Shown in pieces: positions 9,218-17,861 of a DNA stretch of 64,000 bases. Under the pieces are notes generated by a model. It was not told the DNA's origin and ran no database searches. It saw only the letters and a list, made by a program, of their open reading frames with translations. Within the stretch, counting starts at the first letter, position 1. Every line of letters starts with the position of its first letter. Source of the stretch: Roseivirga sp. (GTDB lineage Bacteria > Bacteroidota > Bacteroidia > Cytophagales > Cyclobacteriaceae); assembly GCA_018402485.1 (NCBI GenBank), contig JAGYIY010000001.1, positions 900,001 through 964,000 on the forward strand, given 5' to 3'. Made by a program: the position numbers and the translations under genes.

Positions 9218-11281
9218 ATGAAATTGCGTATCAGTCTATCTTCGAAATTTTACATGCGTGCCAGCTTGATTGCTGCCATCGTCGTATGGCTGATTGTTAA
9301 TCTCCTTGAGATCTTACAACTGATTGCAGCGCGCAGCAGTATGGACTTGGGGGTTCCGGATTACCTGCCGGTGTTGCTGATGGATATTTTCTATCTACTG
9401 TTAGTCATTTTTTATCGCTACAATATCACCAGATCAGAAAGTAGCAACTTTGTAGATTTACTCTGGCGTGTGTTTGCTACTGGTCTGATTGCGGCCATTG
9501 TGGCCTTAGGTATTCAGTTGTTTTATAACTCCTTGGACGATAGTATTCTTAGATTCAACGTTTTCGTGAATACCTTTCTTAGCAATTTAGACAAAAGTCT
9601 TATTTCTGTATTCTTGATTTCCACTTTTATGGCGTGGAAGAAGCTTATTCTCTACCAAAAAAACAAACAAGTTGTCTTTTATTGGAAGGCTTTTGAAACC
9701 ATGGTCATTGCTTCGATATTTTTCGATTTGACCGGTTTTACTTTGCAAAATGATTTGGCATTTCAAGGCCTTTATATTGTCATTACGATATTGGCCATTG
9801 GTCTTTCAGGTAACTTAAAGTGGGTAGCCTATTTAAACTTCCGTCAAAAATGGATAAGCATCCTGTTGATTCTTCTCGTTACCATCTATTTGTTTTACTT
9901 TTTCGATGAATTGTATGTTGCCCCTATTACGGCATTATCTTATGTATCTGATTTGGATAACCTTTTCTTGCTGACGCTCTTTACTTTTCTTCTATTTTAT
10001 AGTGTTTTTTCGGTTTTGGTCATTTTATTCAACCTACCTACCTCCTCTGTTTTTGAACGAAAAATGGAGGAGGCTATCAATTTTCAGCGTTTAAGTCAAT
10101 CTGTTCAAACCGGGGAAAGTGAGGATGAGATTTTTGAAATTCTATTGCAATCCTCTATGAACACCATTTATGCAGATGCAGGTTGGATTGAACTAACGGA
10201 AGGTGAGGAATCCAAATTTATTCGTAAAGACATTTCTAGAGTTCAAATCAGTGCCATACAGGAGAAAATCATCAGTAGTAAAAACCGTACACTTTTCAGA
10301 AAACCTTTTAGCACCAATGAATCAGATCGAGTGTTGATTCATTTGAAAAAATCAAACTATAAAACGGTTTTGGTTGTGCCCCTAACCGTACAAACTAGTG
10401 TGGTGGGTTTTATGTACCTGCTAAATGAAATCAAAGACAACCACAATCGAGAAATGCTTAATATCATTGATACGTTTGTCAATCAGGCGAGCATATCTAT
10501 AGAAAATTTTAAACTGTTAGAAGAAGCCATCCGCAACGAGCGCTATAAGGAAGAACTCAACATTGCTAAAAAAGTGCAAAGAGCCCTAATTCCAGACACC
10601 TTGGCTCACGATGACAGTTTTTCAATTCATCCTTTCACGCATGCGGCCACTGAGGTGGGAGGCGATTACTACGATAGTTATCAGCTTTCTGAAAACCTCT
10701 TTTCTGTTGTAATTGGTGATGTTTCGGGGAAAGGAACTTCCGCTGCTTTTCATATGTCGCAAATGAAAGGCATTTACCAAAGCTTAGTGCAAATGAATCT
10801 GGCACCTGATGAGTTTTTATTGCGAGCCAACATATCCTTGAGTCAATGCTTAGAGAAAACCTCCTTTATAACCCTGAGTTATTTTCTCATCGATACGCAA
10901 CTTAAACAACTTCAGTTTGCAAGAGCTGGTCATTGTCCTTCTTTGGTTTATCGTAATGCGGAACAAAAAGCTTCCTATTTGCAAAACAAAGGGTTGGGCC
11001 TAGGGATTCTAAGAAACGAAAGCTATAAAGATCACATTGATGTGAACCAACTTAAGTATCAAAAGGACGACATTCTTTTACTTTTTACAGATGGTATTTC
11101 TGAAGCCCAGAACAAAACGGGAGATGAATTTGGCTTTGACCGCTTAAAAAAATTACTAGAGGAAAATGCCACCCAAAGCCCCAAAGAAATACAAAAGGCA
11201 ATCATCAACAGCTTATATGCTTTTTGCGAAACAAGGCACCTCGAAGATGATTATACATTAGTAGTTTTGAAATTTAACTAA
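9218..11281 (+). CDS. Membrane-anchored PP2C/SpoIIE-type phosphatase with GAF domain (RsbU-like)
   Basis: 687 residues. About eight hydrophobic segments fill residues 14-270, then a GAF-like domain (about 290-430) and a SpoIIE/PP2C domain (about 440-687). The phosphatase motifs are EELNIAKKVQRALIP (start), EVGGDYYDSY and VIGDVSGKGTSAA (metal Asp residues), LLLFTDGISEAQN and LEDDYTLVVL. Such enzymes dephosphorylate a STAS antagonist to switch on a partner, as RsbU does for RsbV. The STAS gene follows after 6 bp and an RsbW-like kinase after that, so this is the sensing head of the module. The ligand sensed by the membrane part is unknown. Confidence 0.88.
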   Translation: MKLRISLSSKFYMRASLIAAIVVWLIVNLLEILQLIAARSSMDLGVPDYLPVLLMDIFYLLLVIFYRYNITRSESSNFVDLLWRVFATGLIAAIVALGIQLFYNSLDDSILRFNVFVNTFLSNLDKSLISVFLISTFMAWKKLILYQKNKQVVFYWKAFETMVIASIFFDLTGFTLQNDLAFQGLYIVITILAIGLSGNLKWVAYLNFRQKWISILLILLVTIYLFYFFDELYVAPITALSYVSDLDNLFLLTLFTFLLFYSVFSVLVILFNLPTSSVFERKMEEAINFQRLSQSVQTGESEDEIFEILLQSSMNTIYADAGWIELTEGEESKFIRKDISRVQISAIQEKIISSKNRTLFRKPFSTNESDRVLIHLKKSNYKTVLVVPLTVQTSVVGFMYLLNEIKDNHNREMLNIIDTFVNQASISIENFKLLEEAIRNERYKEELNIAKKVQRALIPDTLAHDDSFSIHPFTHAATEVGGDYYDSYQLSENLFSVVIGDVSGKGTSAAFHMSQMKGIYQSLVQMNLAPDEFLLRANISLSQCLEKTSFITLSYFLIDTQLKQLQFARAGHCPSLVYRNAEQKASYLQNKGLGLGILRNESYKDHIDVNQLKYQKDDILLLFTDGISEAQNKTGDEFGFDRLKKLLEENATQSPKEIQKAIINSLYAFCETRHLEDDYTLVVLKFN

Positions 11282-11287
11282 AGATCC

Positions 11288-11632
11288 ATGATAGAAATCC
11301 ACACCCAAAATGAAAACAATTACCTTCTCATTTCCGTAAAAGGAGACGCAGATGCAAGTTCGGCTATTCATTTGGATAAGGTAATTCGGCAGGCTTTCGA
11401 TGGACCGCAGAAAAGCATTTTTATCGATTGTACTAAGCTTAATTACATATCCTCAGCAGGGCTAGGTGTTTTTATGTCATACATCGAAGACATTACTCAA
11501 AACCAAATCAACTTTGTAATCTACGGCCTTTCCGAAAAGGTGCTAAATGTGTTTAGTATTTTAGGTTTAGATCAACTACTCACCATTAAAAAGACGAAGG
11601 AAGAAGCAATTTCAACATTGGATGGGCTATAG
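11288..11632 (+). CDS. STAS-domain anti-sigma factor antagonist (RsbV/SpoIIAA-like)
   Basis: 114 residues, a single STAS domain. The phosphorylation loop DCTKLNYISSAGLGVFM carries the canonical Ser pair (Ser55/56) in the SSAGL context. Unphosphorylated STAS proteins of this class sequester their partner kinase. It sits between the phosphatase and the kinase genes and overlaps the latter by 11 bp, indicating coupled translation and stoichiometric production. Confidence 0.9.
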   Translation: MIEIHTQNENNYLLISVKGDADASSAIHLDKVIRQAFDGPQKSIFIDCTKLNYISSAGLGVFMSYIEDITQNQINFVIYGLSEKVLNVFSILGLDQLLTIKKTKEEAISTLDGL

Positions 11633-12047
11633 TTTCGACATACCGAGTAGTAAAAATAAACTCAGATTAATGCGTAAATTCGTTACGGAGGTAATGAATG
11701 CACATGATTTATCTGAGGTTGAAACCAATATGCTGGTTTTGGCAGTAGATGAAGTCTGCGCCAATATTATCATTCATGGGCATCAACTCAATGAAAGAAA
11801 AAGTGTGAGACTCAACATAAGTTTCGATAAAGGAGGGGTGTGGTTTGAGATCATTGACAAAGGCAATGCCTTCGACATTGTAAACTACAATGTTCCTCAG
11901 ATTGAAGATTTAATTCGAAAAAAAAATAAAGGGGGTGTAGGAATTATGCTTGTCAAGAAAATCATGGATCAAATAGAGCTCAAGGCCACCAGAGACGGTA
12001 ATATTTTACAGTTGTATAAAAGATTAAGTCACCATAAATCTACTTGA
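11622..12047 (+). CDS. RsbW/SpoIIAB-like serine kinase, anti-sigma type (GHKL ATPase)
   Basis: 141 residues of a GHKL ATPase: N box VDEVCANIIIHGH, G1 box IDKGNAFD, G2 box KGGVGIMLVKKIMD. This is the histidine-kinase-like fold used by RsbW to phosphorylate the STAS antagonist and to bind a target. No sigma-B-type factor is encoded nearby, so the target may be something other than a sigma factor. It is the third gene of the module and stops 2 bp before the start of the decayed prolyl isomerase gene. Confidence 0.88.
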   Translation: MGYSFDIPSSKNKLRLMRKFVTEVMNAHDLSEVETNMLVLAVDEVCANIIIHGHQLNERKSVRLNISFDKGGVWFEIIDKGNAFDIVNYNVPQIEDLIRKKNKGGVGIMLVKKIMDQIELKATRDGNILQLYKRLSHHKST

Positions 12048-12049
12048 TC

Positions 12050-12756
12050 ATGTGGCGTATTTTTGTCCTTTTCGCTGGCTTAGCGTCAAATTACCTATTG
12101 GCTCAAAAAGAAGAAGTTATCGTTACTCTCAATGTGGAAGAAATAGCTATCAAAGAATTGCTTTATGCTTTCAACAAAAACCGTAATACAGCCGAGGCAA
12201 TTCAGGAAGAAAATTTCAATGCTTGTGTACATCAGTACATCATTTCAAATTGAATATACAGCAAGCTAAAGCCGTGGATCTAGATACTATCGAGGCTTTT
12301 AGGCAATAGGTTGAATCCTTCCAAGCGAAAATACCAAAGCCCGATGTATTGGCTCACACTTGAAATAATAAAGCCTTGCGAAAAATATCGAGAACTTCTA
12401 GGCAATGAAAATATGGAAATATCAGCCTCCATTGCGCTTCGTAATTGGTTCTTCTAAGCATGAGGTAATGAAATGGGAACAGGTTAAAAATTGCTAAAAT
12501 GATCATTAAGGCGAATGAATTATCTAATTTTGTTGTTCACAGTTGGTATAAGGAGCAGTTTGCAGAAGAGTACAAAAAGCAATTATGCTACGTTCTTTCA
12601 ACCGAAATTAACGTTTTACCAGAAGTAGAGCAGATCAAAGGATAAGTGATGGTAGATCTTCAAAGCAAAATAAAGTTGAGTCGGATCAGAGAATGGAAGG
12701 CCAATGCAAAAGTTGTAGTAGATGAAAGAGTACTTAAAAACCCAATGGTAAGGTGA
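12050..12756 (+). pseudogene. Decayed parvulin-type peptidyl-prolyl isomerase (first gene of chaperone operon)
   Basis: The start is intact: signal peptide MWRIFVLFAGLASNYLLAQ, then the family-like ELLYAFNKNRN. The frame is lost after 67 residues: one base seems to be missing near 12243, since the other frame continues FKLNIQQAKAVDLDTIEAFRQ, typical of this family. That frame has TAG at 12307 and TGA at 12361. After a garbled stretch the C-terminal part reappears, with TAA at 12643 and then VMVDLQSKIKLSRIREWK and VVVDERVLKN, the usual tail. Intact homologues are about 700 residues with two rotamase domains; these are gone. The final TGA still overlaps the GTG of the next gene by 3 nt, a relic of translational coupling. 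Confidence 0.85.
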
Positions 12757-13625
12757 ATAAGTTTTTATCATATGGTCTTTTATTAGGGATACTCCTGTAC
12801 GGTTGTGACTTTATCAATTCAGAAAATAAAGCCAATGATGGCCCGAGTGATAATGTGGTAGCAAGCGTTGGAAGTAAAATGCTTTACCGTACGGACTTAT
12901 TAAATTTGGTGAATGAACAAACATCACAGGCCGACAGTGCAACAATCGTTTCACAATTTGTTACAGATTGGGTAAAAAAGGAATTGTTAATTCAGGAAGC
13001 ATCGCAGTTGCGGTCGATCAATCAGGCAGAAATAGAGCAGAAAATTGCTGATTATCGCTTTAGTTTAATGTCTTATGAATACCAAAAGCAGCGCATTCGA
13101 CAATTGCTCGATACTGTCATTAGCGACAAAGAGATAAAAACCTATTACGAAGTAAACAAAGAGAATTTTTTTCTGAGGCAAAATATTTTGCGCGGACGTT
13201 TCATTAAACTGAGCAAAGAAGCTCCCAAAAAAGAAAGTGTAAAACGCTGGATAAAGTCTTCAAGACCGCAAGACTTAGCTGAATTAAGAGATTATGCTTT
13301 TCAGTTTGCTAATAATTATTCCATAGAGGATTCTACTTGGTTGCGGTTCAATGACCTCATTAAAAGTTCTCCTTTCTCAACCATTACCAACCAAATTCAA
13401 TTTTTACGGACCACGAGTTACAAAGAAGAATCAGATTCTCTCTACCTTTACCTCCTCAAAATCAATGAATTTAAAATCTCTGAGCAACCTTCACCGTTAT
13501 CTTATGTGAAGGAGGGAATCAGAAATATTTTGTTAAACAAAAGGAAAGTGCAGCTGGCAAAAGAAATTGAAAATGAAGTTTTCCGAAAAGCAAAAGAAAA
13601 TGAAGATTACAAAATATATCGCTAA
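12753..13625 (+). CDS. SurA-like periplasmic chaperone lipoprotein (parvulin N domain, no clear rotamase)
   Basis: 290 residues from GTG 12753. Lipoprotein signal with lipobox LLYGC near residue 18. Residues 35-150 resemble the SurA/PpiC N-terminal helical domain (NVVASVGSKMLYRTDLLNLV, then QFVTDWVKKELLIQEA). The later part does not show the rotamase motifs of the next gene, so it is probably a chaperone without isomerase activity. It lies between the decayed isomerase and surA and overlaps surA's possible early starts by 26 bp. A role in outer-membrane protein folding is inferred from neighbours. Confidence 0.8.
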   Translation: MNKFLSYGLLLGILLYGCDFINSENKANDGPSDNVVASVGSKMLYRTDLLNLVNEQTSQADSATIVSQFVTDWVKKELLIQEASQLRSINQAEIEQKIADYRFSLMSYEYQKQRIRQLLDTVISDKEIKTYYEVNKENFFLRQNILRGRFIKLSKEAPKKESVKRWIKSSRPQDLAELRDYAFQFANNYSIEDSTWLRFNDLIKSSPFSTITNQIQFLRTTSYKEESDSLYLYLLKINEFKISEQPSPLSYVKEGIRNILLNKRKVQLAKEIENEVFRKAKENEDYKIYR

Positions 13626-14943
13626 ATCATTTGTTCTACTTTTGGTGGGACTTCCCATGAGTCTGTGGGCGCAAAATGGTCAGGTTGTAGATCAGATTGT
13701 TGCCAAAGTAGATGATAAAATCATTTTGAAGAGTGAGCTCGAGGGTGCTTATATCCAATTTGTAAGTAACCCTGAAGCACTGCAGTTTGAAGGAGATGCT
13801 CGGTGTTTTATTCTTCAAAATATGATTATGAGCAAAGTAATGTTAGTACAAGCCGATTTGGATTCTGTTCAAGTAGATCCTTCTCGTGTAGATTATGACG
13901 TGCAAAGCCGTGTTCAGCAAATCATTCAACGATTTGGTTCGGAGGAGGCTATTTTGAAAGCCTATGGCAAGAGCATAGATCAGATTATGAGTGAGTTGAG
14001 ACCTGACATTGAAAATCAATTACTTATTCAGCAGCAAGAAGAAAATGTTTTTGGAGGCGTAGAGGTAAGTCCTAATGAAGTGCGGCAGTTATACAAAAAC
14101 ATCCCAAAAGATAGCCTGCCGCTTTATTCAACGGAATATGAAGTGGGTATGATTACCAAGAACCCAGAAGTAAATGAAGAGGTTAAAAATGAACTTAAAG
14201 CGAAACTAAGGAAAATTCGAGAGCGCATTTTAGCTGGCGAGAGCTTCGAAATTCAAGCTACTTTAAATTCTCAGGGCCCATCATCTTCTCAAGGAGGTAA
14301 TCTAGGATTTCACCAAAGAGGATCTATGGATCCAGCATTCGAGGCAGCGGCACTTTCATTAAAGCCTGGCGAAATATCTGAGCCTTTTGAAACTTCCTTC
14401 GGAATTCACATTGTTCAACTTATAGCCAAACGAGGAAATGAGTATGATTCCAGACATATTATTTTAATACCTAAACCTACAGAACAGGATTTACAAGAAG
14501 CGGCTGATCGATTAAATAATCTGAGAGAAGATATTAAAGAAAATAAAATTGAGTTCGGACAAGCAGCACGGCTTTATTCAGACGATGAAATGACAAAATC
14601 CAACGGGGGCTTCTTAGCGGGTCAATTTGGGTCTATAAAAATTCCTGCAGATGGACTTCCACCGGAATTGTTTTTTGAGATTGATGAAATGGAGGAAGGT
14701 GAAATATCGAAGGCAAAAATCGTGGAGGATGACCCGGAAAATAAATATGCTCGTATTCTTTATTTCAAGAGGAGAATTGCTCCGCATCGAGCTAACTTAA
14801 GCGATGATTACGAAAAACTAAAGGCTGCTACGACTCAAATGAAAAAGCAAAAGAAAAAACAAGAGTACCTTCAAGAAAAAATGAAAGAGGTTTACATTGA
14901 AGTGATACCAGATTACAATAGATGTAACATTGTGAGTAATTAA
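13600..14943 (+). CDS. surA: SurA-type peptidyl-prolyl isomerase
   Basis: 447 residues. Signal peptide MKITKYIAKSFVLLLVGLPM ending at WAQ; SurA N-terminal domain (QIVAKVDDKIILKSELEGAY); parvulin domain 1 (about 170-275, with GGNLGFHQRGSMDPAFEAA and the GEISEPFETSFGIHIVQL signature) and a second, weaker parvulin domain (about 280-400, SNGGFLAGQFGS). Acts in the periplasm on outer-membrane proteins. ATG 13600 is chosen because it puts the signal peptide at the N-terminus; the frame is open upstream to TTG 13567. It may be the only functional isomerase left in this operon. Confidence 0.92.
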   Translation: MKITKYIAKSFVLLLVGLPMSLWAQNGQVVDQIVAKVDDKIILKSELEGAYIQFVSNPEALQFEGDARCFILQNMIMSKVMLVQADLDSVQVDPSRVDYDVQSRVQQIIQRFGSEEAILKAYGKSIDQIMSELRPDIENQLLIQQQEENVFGGVEVSPNEVRQLYKNIPKDSLPLYSTEYEVGMITKNPEVNEEVKNELKAKLRKIRERILAGESFEIQATLNSQGPSSSQGGNLGFHQRGSMDPAFEAAALSLKPGEISEPFETSFGIHIVQLIAKRGNEYDSRHIILIPKPTEQDLQEAADRLNNLREDIKENKIEFGQAARLYSDDEMTKSNGGFLAGQFGSIKIPADGLPPELFFEIDEMEEGEISKAKIVEDDPENKYARILYFKRRIAPHRANLSDDYEKLKAATTQMKKQKKKQEYLQEKMKEVYIEVIPDYNRCNIVSN

Positions 14944-14946
14944 ACC

Positions 14947-15909
14947 ATGAGTAAAAATTCAGACGTGGCTTTAGCTGACCAATTTCATAAAGATTTTCAA
15001 GCACTTACCAACGAAATTTCAAAAGTCATTATTGGCCAGGAAAAGGTAGTAGAATTATTGCTTTCTTCTATTTTCTGTTCTGGTCATAGCTTGTTGGTGG
15101 GTGTGCCAGGTTTGGCAAAAACTTTATTAATACAAACCATTTCTTCAGCACTTGATCTTAGTTTTAAGCGCATTCAGTTTACACCAGATTTAATGCCCTC
15201 CGACATCCTAGGTGCGGAAACCATCGACAAAGACCGTAATTTTAAATTTATTCAAGGCCCCATCTTTGCCAATATTATTTTGGCGGATGAGATTAACCGT
15301 ACCCCGCCAAAAACGCAGGCAGCATTACTAGAGGCCATGCAAGAAAAGTCTGTGACAGTGGCGGGCCAGCATTTCAAACTTGATGCGCCTTTTTTTGTAT
15401 TGGCAACGCAAAACCCAATAGAGCAAGAAGGAACATATCCACTGCCGGAGGCGCAACTCGACCGTTTCTTCTATAATATCCAATTAGACTATCCCTCCTT
15501 TGCTTCTGAAGTTTCGATTGTGAAGAGTACTACTACCGATGAGGTGAAACAAGTTCAACACGTTTTGAATGGCGAACAAGTCATTGCTTATCAGCATTTG
15601 GTAAGAAAAGTTCCGGTTGCCGACAACGTGGTAGAATACGCCGTTGATTTGGTACATAAAACTCGGATTGAAAGTGGTCGTGCTCCGGAAATAACTAAAA
15701 ACTACATAGAATGGGGCGCAGGGCCAAGGGCTTCTCAGAGTTTAATCATTGGTGCCAAATGTCATGCATTGGTACGAGGCAAATATTCTCCTGATATCGA
15801 AGATGTTCAAGCGGTAGCTAAACCTATTTTGAGGCACAGGGTGATCAAAAATTTCAAAGCTGAGGCCGAAGGATACACCATCGACAAAATCATCGACGAA
15901 CTTCTCTAG
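14947..15909 (+). CDS. MoxR-family AAA+ ATPase
   Basis: 320 residues. Walker A GVPGLAKT, Walker B LADEINRTPPKTQAALLEAMQE (MoxR signature), sensor 1 FVLATQNPIEQEGTYPLPEAQLD (here split by description), and the C-terminal lid. MoxR proteins act as chaperones with von Willebrand A-domain partners; no VWA/DUF58 gene is visible in this window. It starts 3 bp after the surA stop, so it is cotranscribed with the chaperone genes, and overlaps the convergent hbd by 4 bp. Confidence 0.94.
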   Translation: MSKNSDVALADQFHKDFQALTNEISKVIIGQEKVVELLLSSIFCSGHSLLVGVPGLAKTLLIQTISSALDLSFKRIQFTPDLMPSDILGAETIDKDRNFKFIQGPIFANIILADEINRTPPKTQAALLEAMQEKSVTVAGQHFKLDAPFFVLATQNPIEQEGTYPLPEAQLDRFFYNIQLDYPSFASEVSIVKSTTTDEVKQVQHVLNGEQVIAYQHLVRKVPVADNVVEYAVDLVHKTRIESGRAPEITKNYIEWGAGPRASQSLIIGAKCHALVRGKYSPDIEDVQAVAKPILRHRVIKNFKAEAEGYTIDKIIDELL

Positions 15910-16766
15910 CTGTAGCTATAAAAGCCTTTTCCTGACTTTCGGCCATGGTGTCCTGCATCCACTTTTTGCTGCTGTATGCGTGAAGGGCGGAACTTACTGT
16001 CTTGATGAAAAGCATTGAACATGGAAGAGGTTACCGAAAAATTGGTGTCTACGCCAATTAAATCCATCAAACGAAAAGGCCCCATTTTAAAACCGCTAGC
16101 CTCTAATAACTTATCTATTCCCGAAACATCCGAAACGCCCTCTTCCAGTACCTTTAAACTCTCAACGTAATAATGACGCGCCACTCGATTGACTATAAAA
16201 CCAGGCGCATCTTTTGCCACAACGGGTTTTTTGCCCAACTTTTCAGCCAAGCCATAAACAGTTTTGACAACTTCAGGGGAAGTAGCTGCCCCTGAAATGA
16301 TTTCAACTAGCTTCATAATATGTGCTGGATTGAAAAAATGCATACCCACAAAATTTTCTGGCCTCTGCAAAGCTGCTGCAATTTGTGTAATGGGAATAGA
16401 AGAAGTATTTGAAGCTAAAATGCAGGTGCTATTATTGATCTTTTCCAACGACTGAAAAAGAGCTTGCTTCACGTTCAATTGTTCTACAATAGCTTCTATG
16501 GCGATGTCTGCTTTAACCTCCTTGAGTTCTGTAACTGTTTGAATATGATTCAAAGCTTGTTCCTTTAAGTCCTTAGAAACCTTACCCAATTCAACACCCT
16601 TAAGTAGGTTATTAGCAATTTTTTCAACCGCTATGGTCAAGTTTTCAGCTCTAACATCAAAAAGTATTACTTTAAAACCTGCCATGGCACAGATTTGAGC
16701 AATTCCTTGCCCCATAGTCCCTGCCCCTACCACGGCAATGGTTTGAATGTTTTTCAATGCTATCAT
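15906..16766 (-). CDS. hbd: 3-hydroxyacyl-CoA (3-hydroxybutyryl-CoA) dehydrogenase
   Basis: 286 residues, NAD-dependent oxidation of L-3-hydroxyacyl-CoA. Rossmann motif VVGAGTMGQGIAQICAMAGF; the catalytic His in VGMHFFNPAHIMKLVE; Ser/Asn in LASNTSSIPIT; C-terminal domain from DAPGFIVNRVARHYY. The length is that of the single-function enzyme, not of the fused FadB/FadJ type. Could serve butyrate, phenylacetate or beta-oxidation; no other pathway gene is adjacent. It overlaps the pheS stop by 4 bp (ATGA), so it rides on the pheS transcript. Confidence 0.92.
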   Translation of the reverse strand: MIALKNIQTIAVVGAGTMGQGIAQICAMAGFKVILFDVRAENLTIAVEKIANNLLKGVELGKVSKDLKEQALNHIQTVTELKEVKADIAIEAIVEQLNVKQALFQSLEKINNSTCILASNTSSIPITQIAAALQRPENFVGMHFFNPAHIMKLVEIISGAATSPEVVKTVYGLAEKLGKKPVVAKDAPGFIVNRVARHYYVESLKVLEEGVSDVSGIDKLLEASGFKMGPFRLMDLIGVDTNFSVTSSMFNAFHQDSKFRPSRIQQQKVDAGHHGRKSGKGFYSYS

Positions 16767-17782
16767 ATGGTTTTGAATTGGGATAAAAACCGCAAATCGT
16801 TTTCAGTAAACAGGCGAAGGTCTTTGATGCCATAGCGTAACATGGCAATACGCTCAATGCCCATTCCGAATGCAAAACCTGTGTACTTTTTTGAATCAAT
16901 GCCGCAGTTCTCTAAAACATTAGGATCAACCATTCCTGAGCCTCCAATTTCTACCCAACCGGTGTGTTTACAAATATTACATCCATCACCATGGCAGATT
17001 TGACAAGAAATATCTATTTCTGCGCTAGGCTCGGTAAAAGGAAAATAAGAAGGACGAAACCTGATTTTAGTTTCTTTTTCAAACATTTCTTTCACAAAAT
17101 GGTAAAGCGTCTGCTTTAGGTCGGCAAAAGAAACGTTTTCATCTACGTAAAGACCCTCCATTTGATGGAAAATGCAGTGAGCTCTGGCAGATATGGCCTC
17201 ATTTCGGAAAACCCTTCCTGGCGAAAGGGTACGTATGGGCGGTTCTTCTGTTTCCATTACCCTTATCTGTACGCTGGAAGTATGTGTACGCAAAGCAATA
17301 TCGGGATTCTTTTCAATGAAGAATGTATCTTGCATTTCTCTTGCAGGATGATTTTCAGGAAAATTCAAGGCTGTAAAATTATGCCAGTCATCTTCAATCT
17401 CAGGGCCGGAAGAAACATTGAAGCCAATGCGTTCAAAAATTTGGATAAACCTTTGTCGCGTTGCCGTTAACGGATGCAGGCTTCCAAATACCGATAAGGC
17501 AGGAGGTAAGGTGAGGTCTACGGGAGCAGTGTTCTCTCCATCATTTGATTTGAGTCCTTCAATCAAGGCTTTGAATTTATCCTGAGCCAGTTGTTTTAGC
17601 TCATTCACCTCTTGGCCGAATGCTTTTTTCTCCTCATTGGGGACATTTTTCATTTCAGCAAACAAATCTGCAATCACATTTTTTCGGCTGATAAATCGCA
17701 TGCGATAGGCTTCAAGCTCCTCTTGGGTTGTGGCTACTGCTGCGTTTACTTCATCTGCTAAAGCTTTGATTTTTGGGTTCAT
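16763..17782 (-). CDS. pheS: Phenylalanyl-tRNA synthetase alpha subunit
   Basis: 339 residues; catalytic subunit of the heterotetrameric enzyme charging tRNA-Phe. N-terminal coiled coil (1-85), class II motif 2 (HQMEGLYVDENVSFADLK), a Cys-rich strand region (CQICHGDGCNICKHTGW), and motif 3 (GFAFGMGIERIAMLRYG). pheT is not adjacent, which is usual in Bacteroidota. A perfect TAATTTTG lies 26 nt upstream (17809-17816). Downstream hbd is translationally coupled. Confidence 0.96.
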   Translation of the reverse strand: MNPKIKALADEVNAAVATTQEELEAYRMRFISRKNVIADLFAEMKNVPNEEKKAFGQEVNELKQLAQDKFKALIEGLKSNDGENTAPVDLTLPPALSVFGSLHPLTATRQRFIQIFERIGFNVSSGPEIEDDWHNFTALNFPENHPAREMQDTFFIEKNPDIALRTHTSSVQIRVMETEEPPIRTLSPGRVFRNEAISARAHCIFHQMEGLYVDENVSFADLKQTLYHFVKEMFEKETKIRFRPSYFPFTEPSAEIDISCQICHGDGCNICKHTGWVEIGGSGMVDPNVLENCGIDSKKYTGFAFGMGIERIAMLRYGIKDLRLFTENDLRFLSQFKTI

Positions 17783-17808
17783 TCCGTTTTCAATCTCTTA
17801 TCTTAAGA

Positions 17809-17816
17809 CAAAATTA
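17809..17816 (-). promoter_or_regulatory. Candidate -7 element of pheS-hbd
   Basis: Minus-strand TAATTTTG, perfect TAnnTTTG, 26 nt before the pheS ATG. It lies beside the divergent galE promoter; the -33 boxes of the two would interleave. No strong TTTG found for this one. Confidence 0.45.
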
Positions 17817-17823
17817 ACAGGAG

Positions 17824-17857
17824 TTTGCCAATTACTAAGGAAAGCCCTTTATTTTTG
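17824..17857 (+). promoter_or_regulatory. Promoter of galE, apparently leaderless
   Basis: TTTG at 17824, 22-nt spacer, TATTTTTG at 17850-17857. The galE ATG (17862) follows the -7 box by only 4 nt, so transcription should begin at or very near the start codon. Confidence 0.6.
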
Positions 17858-17861
17858 GCAT

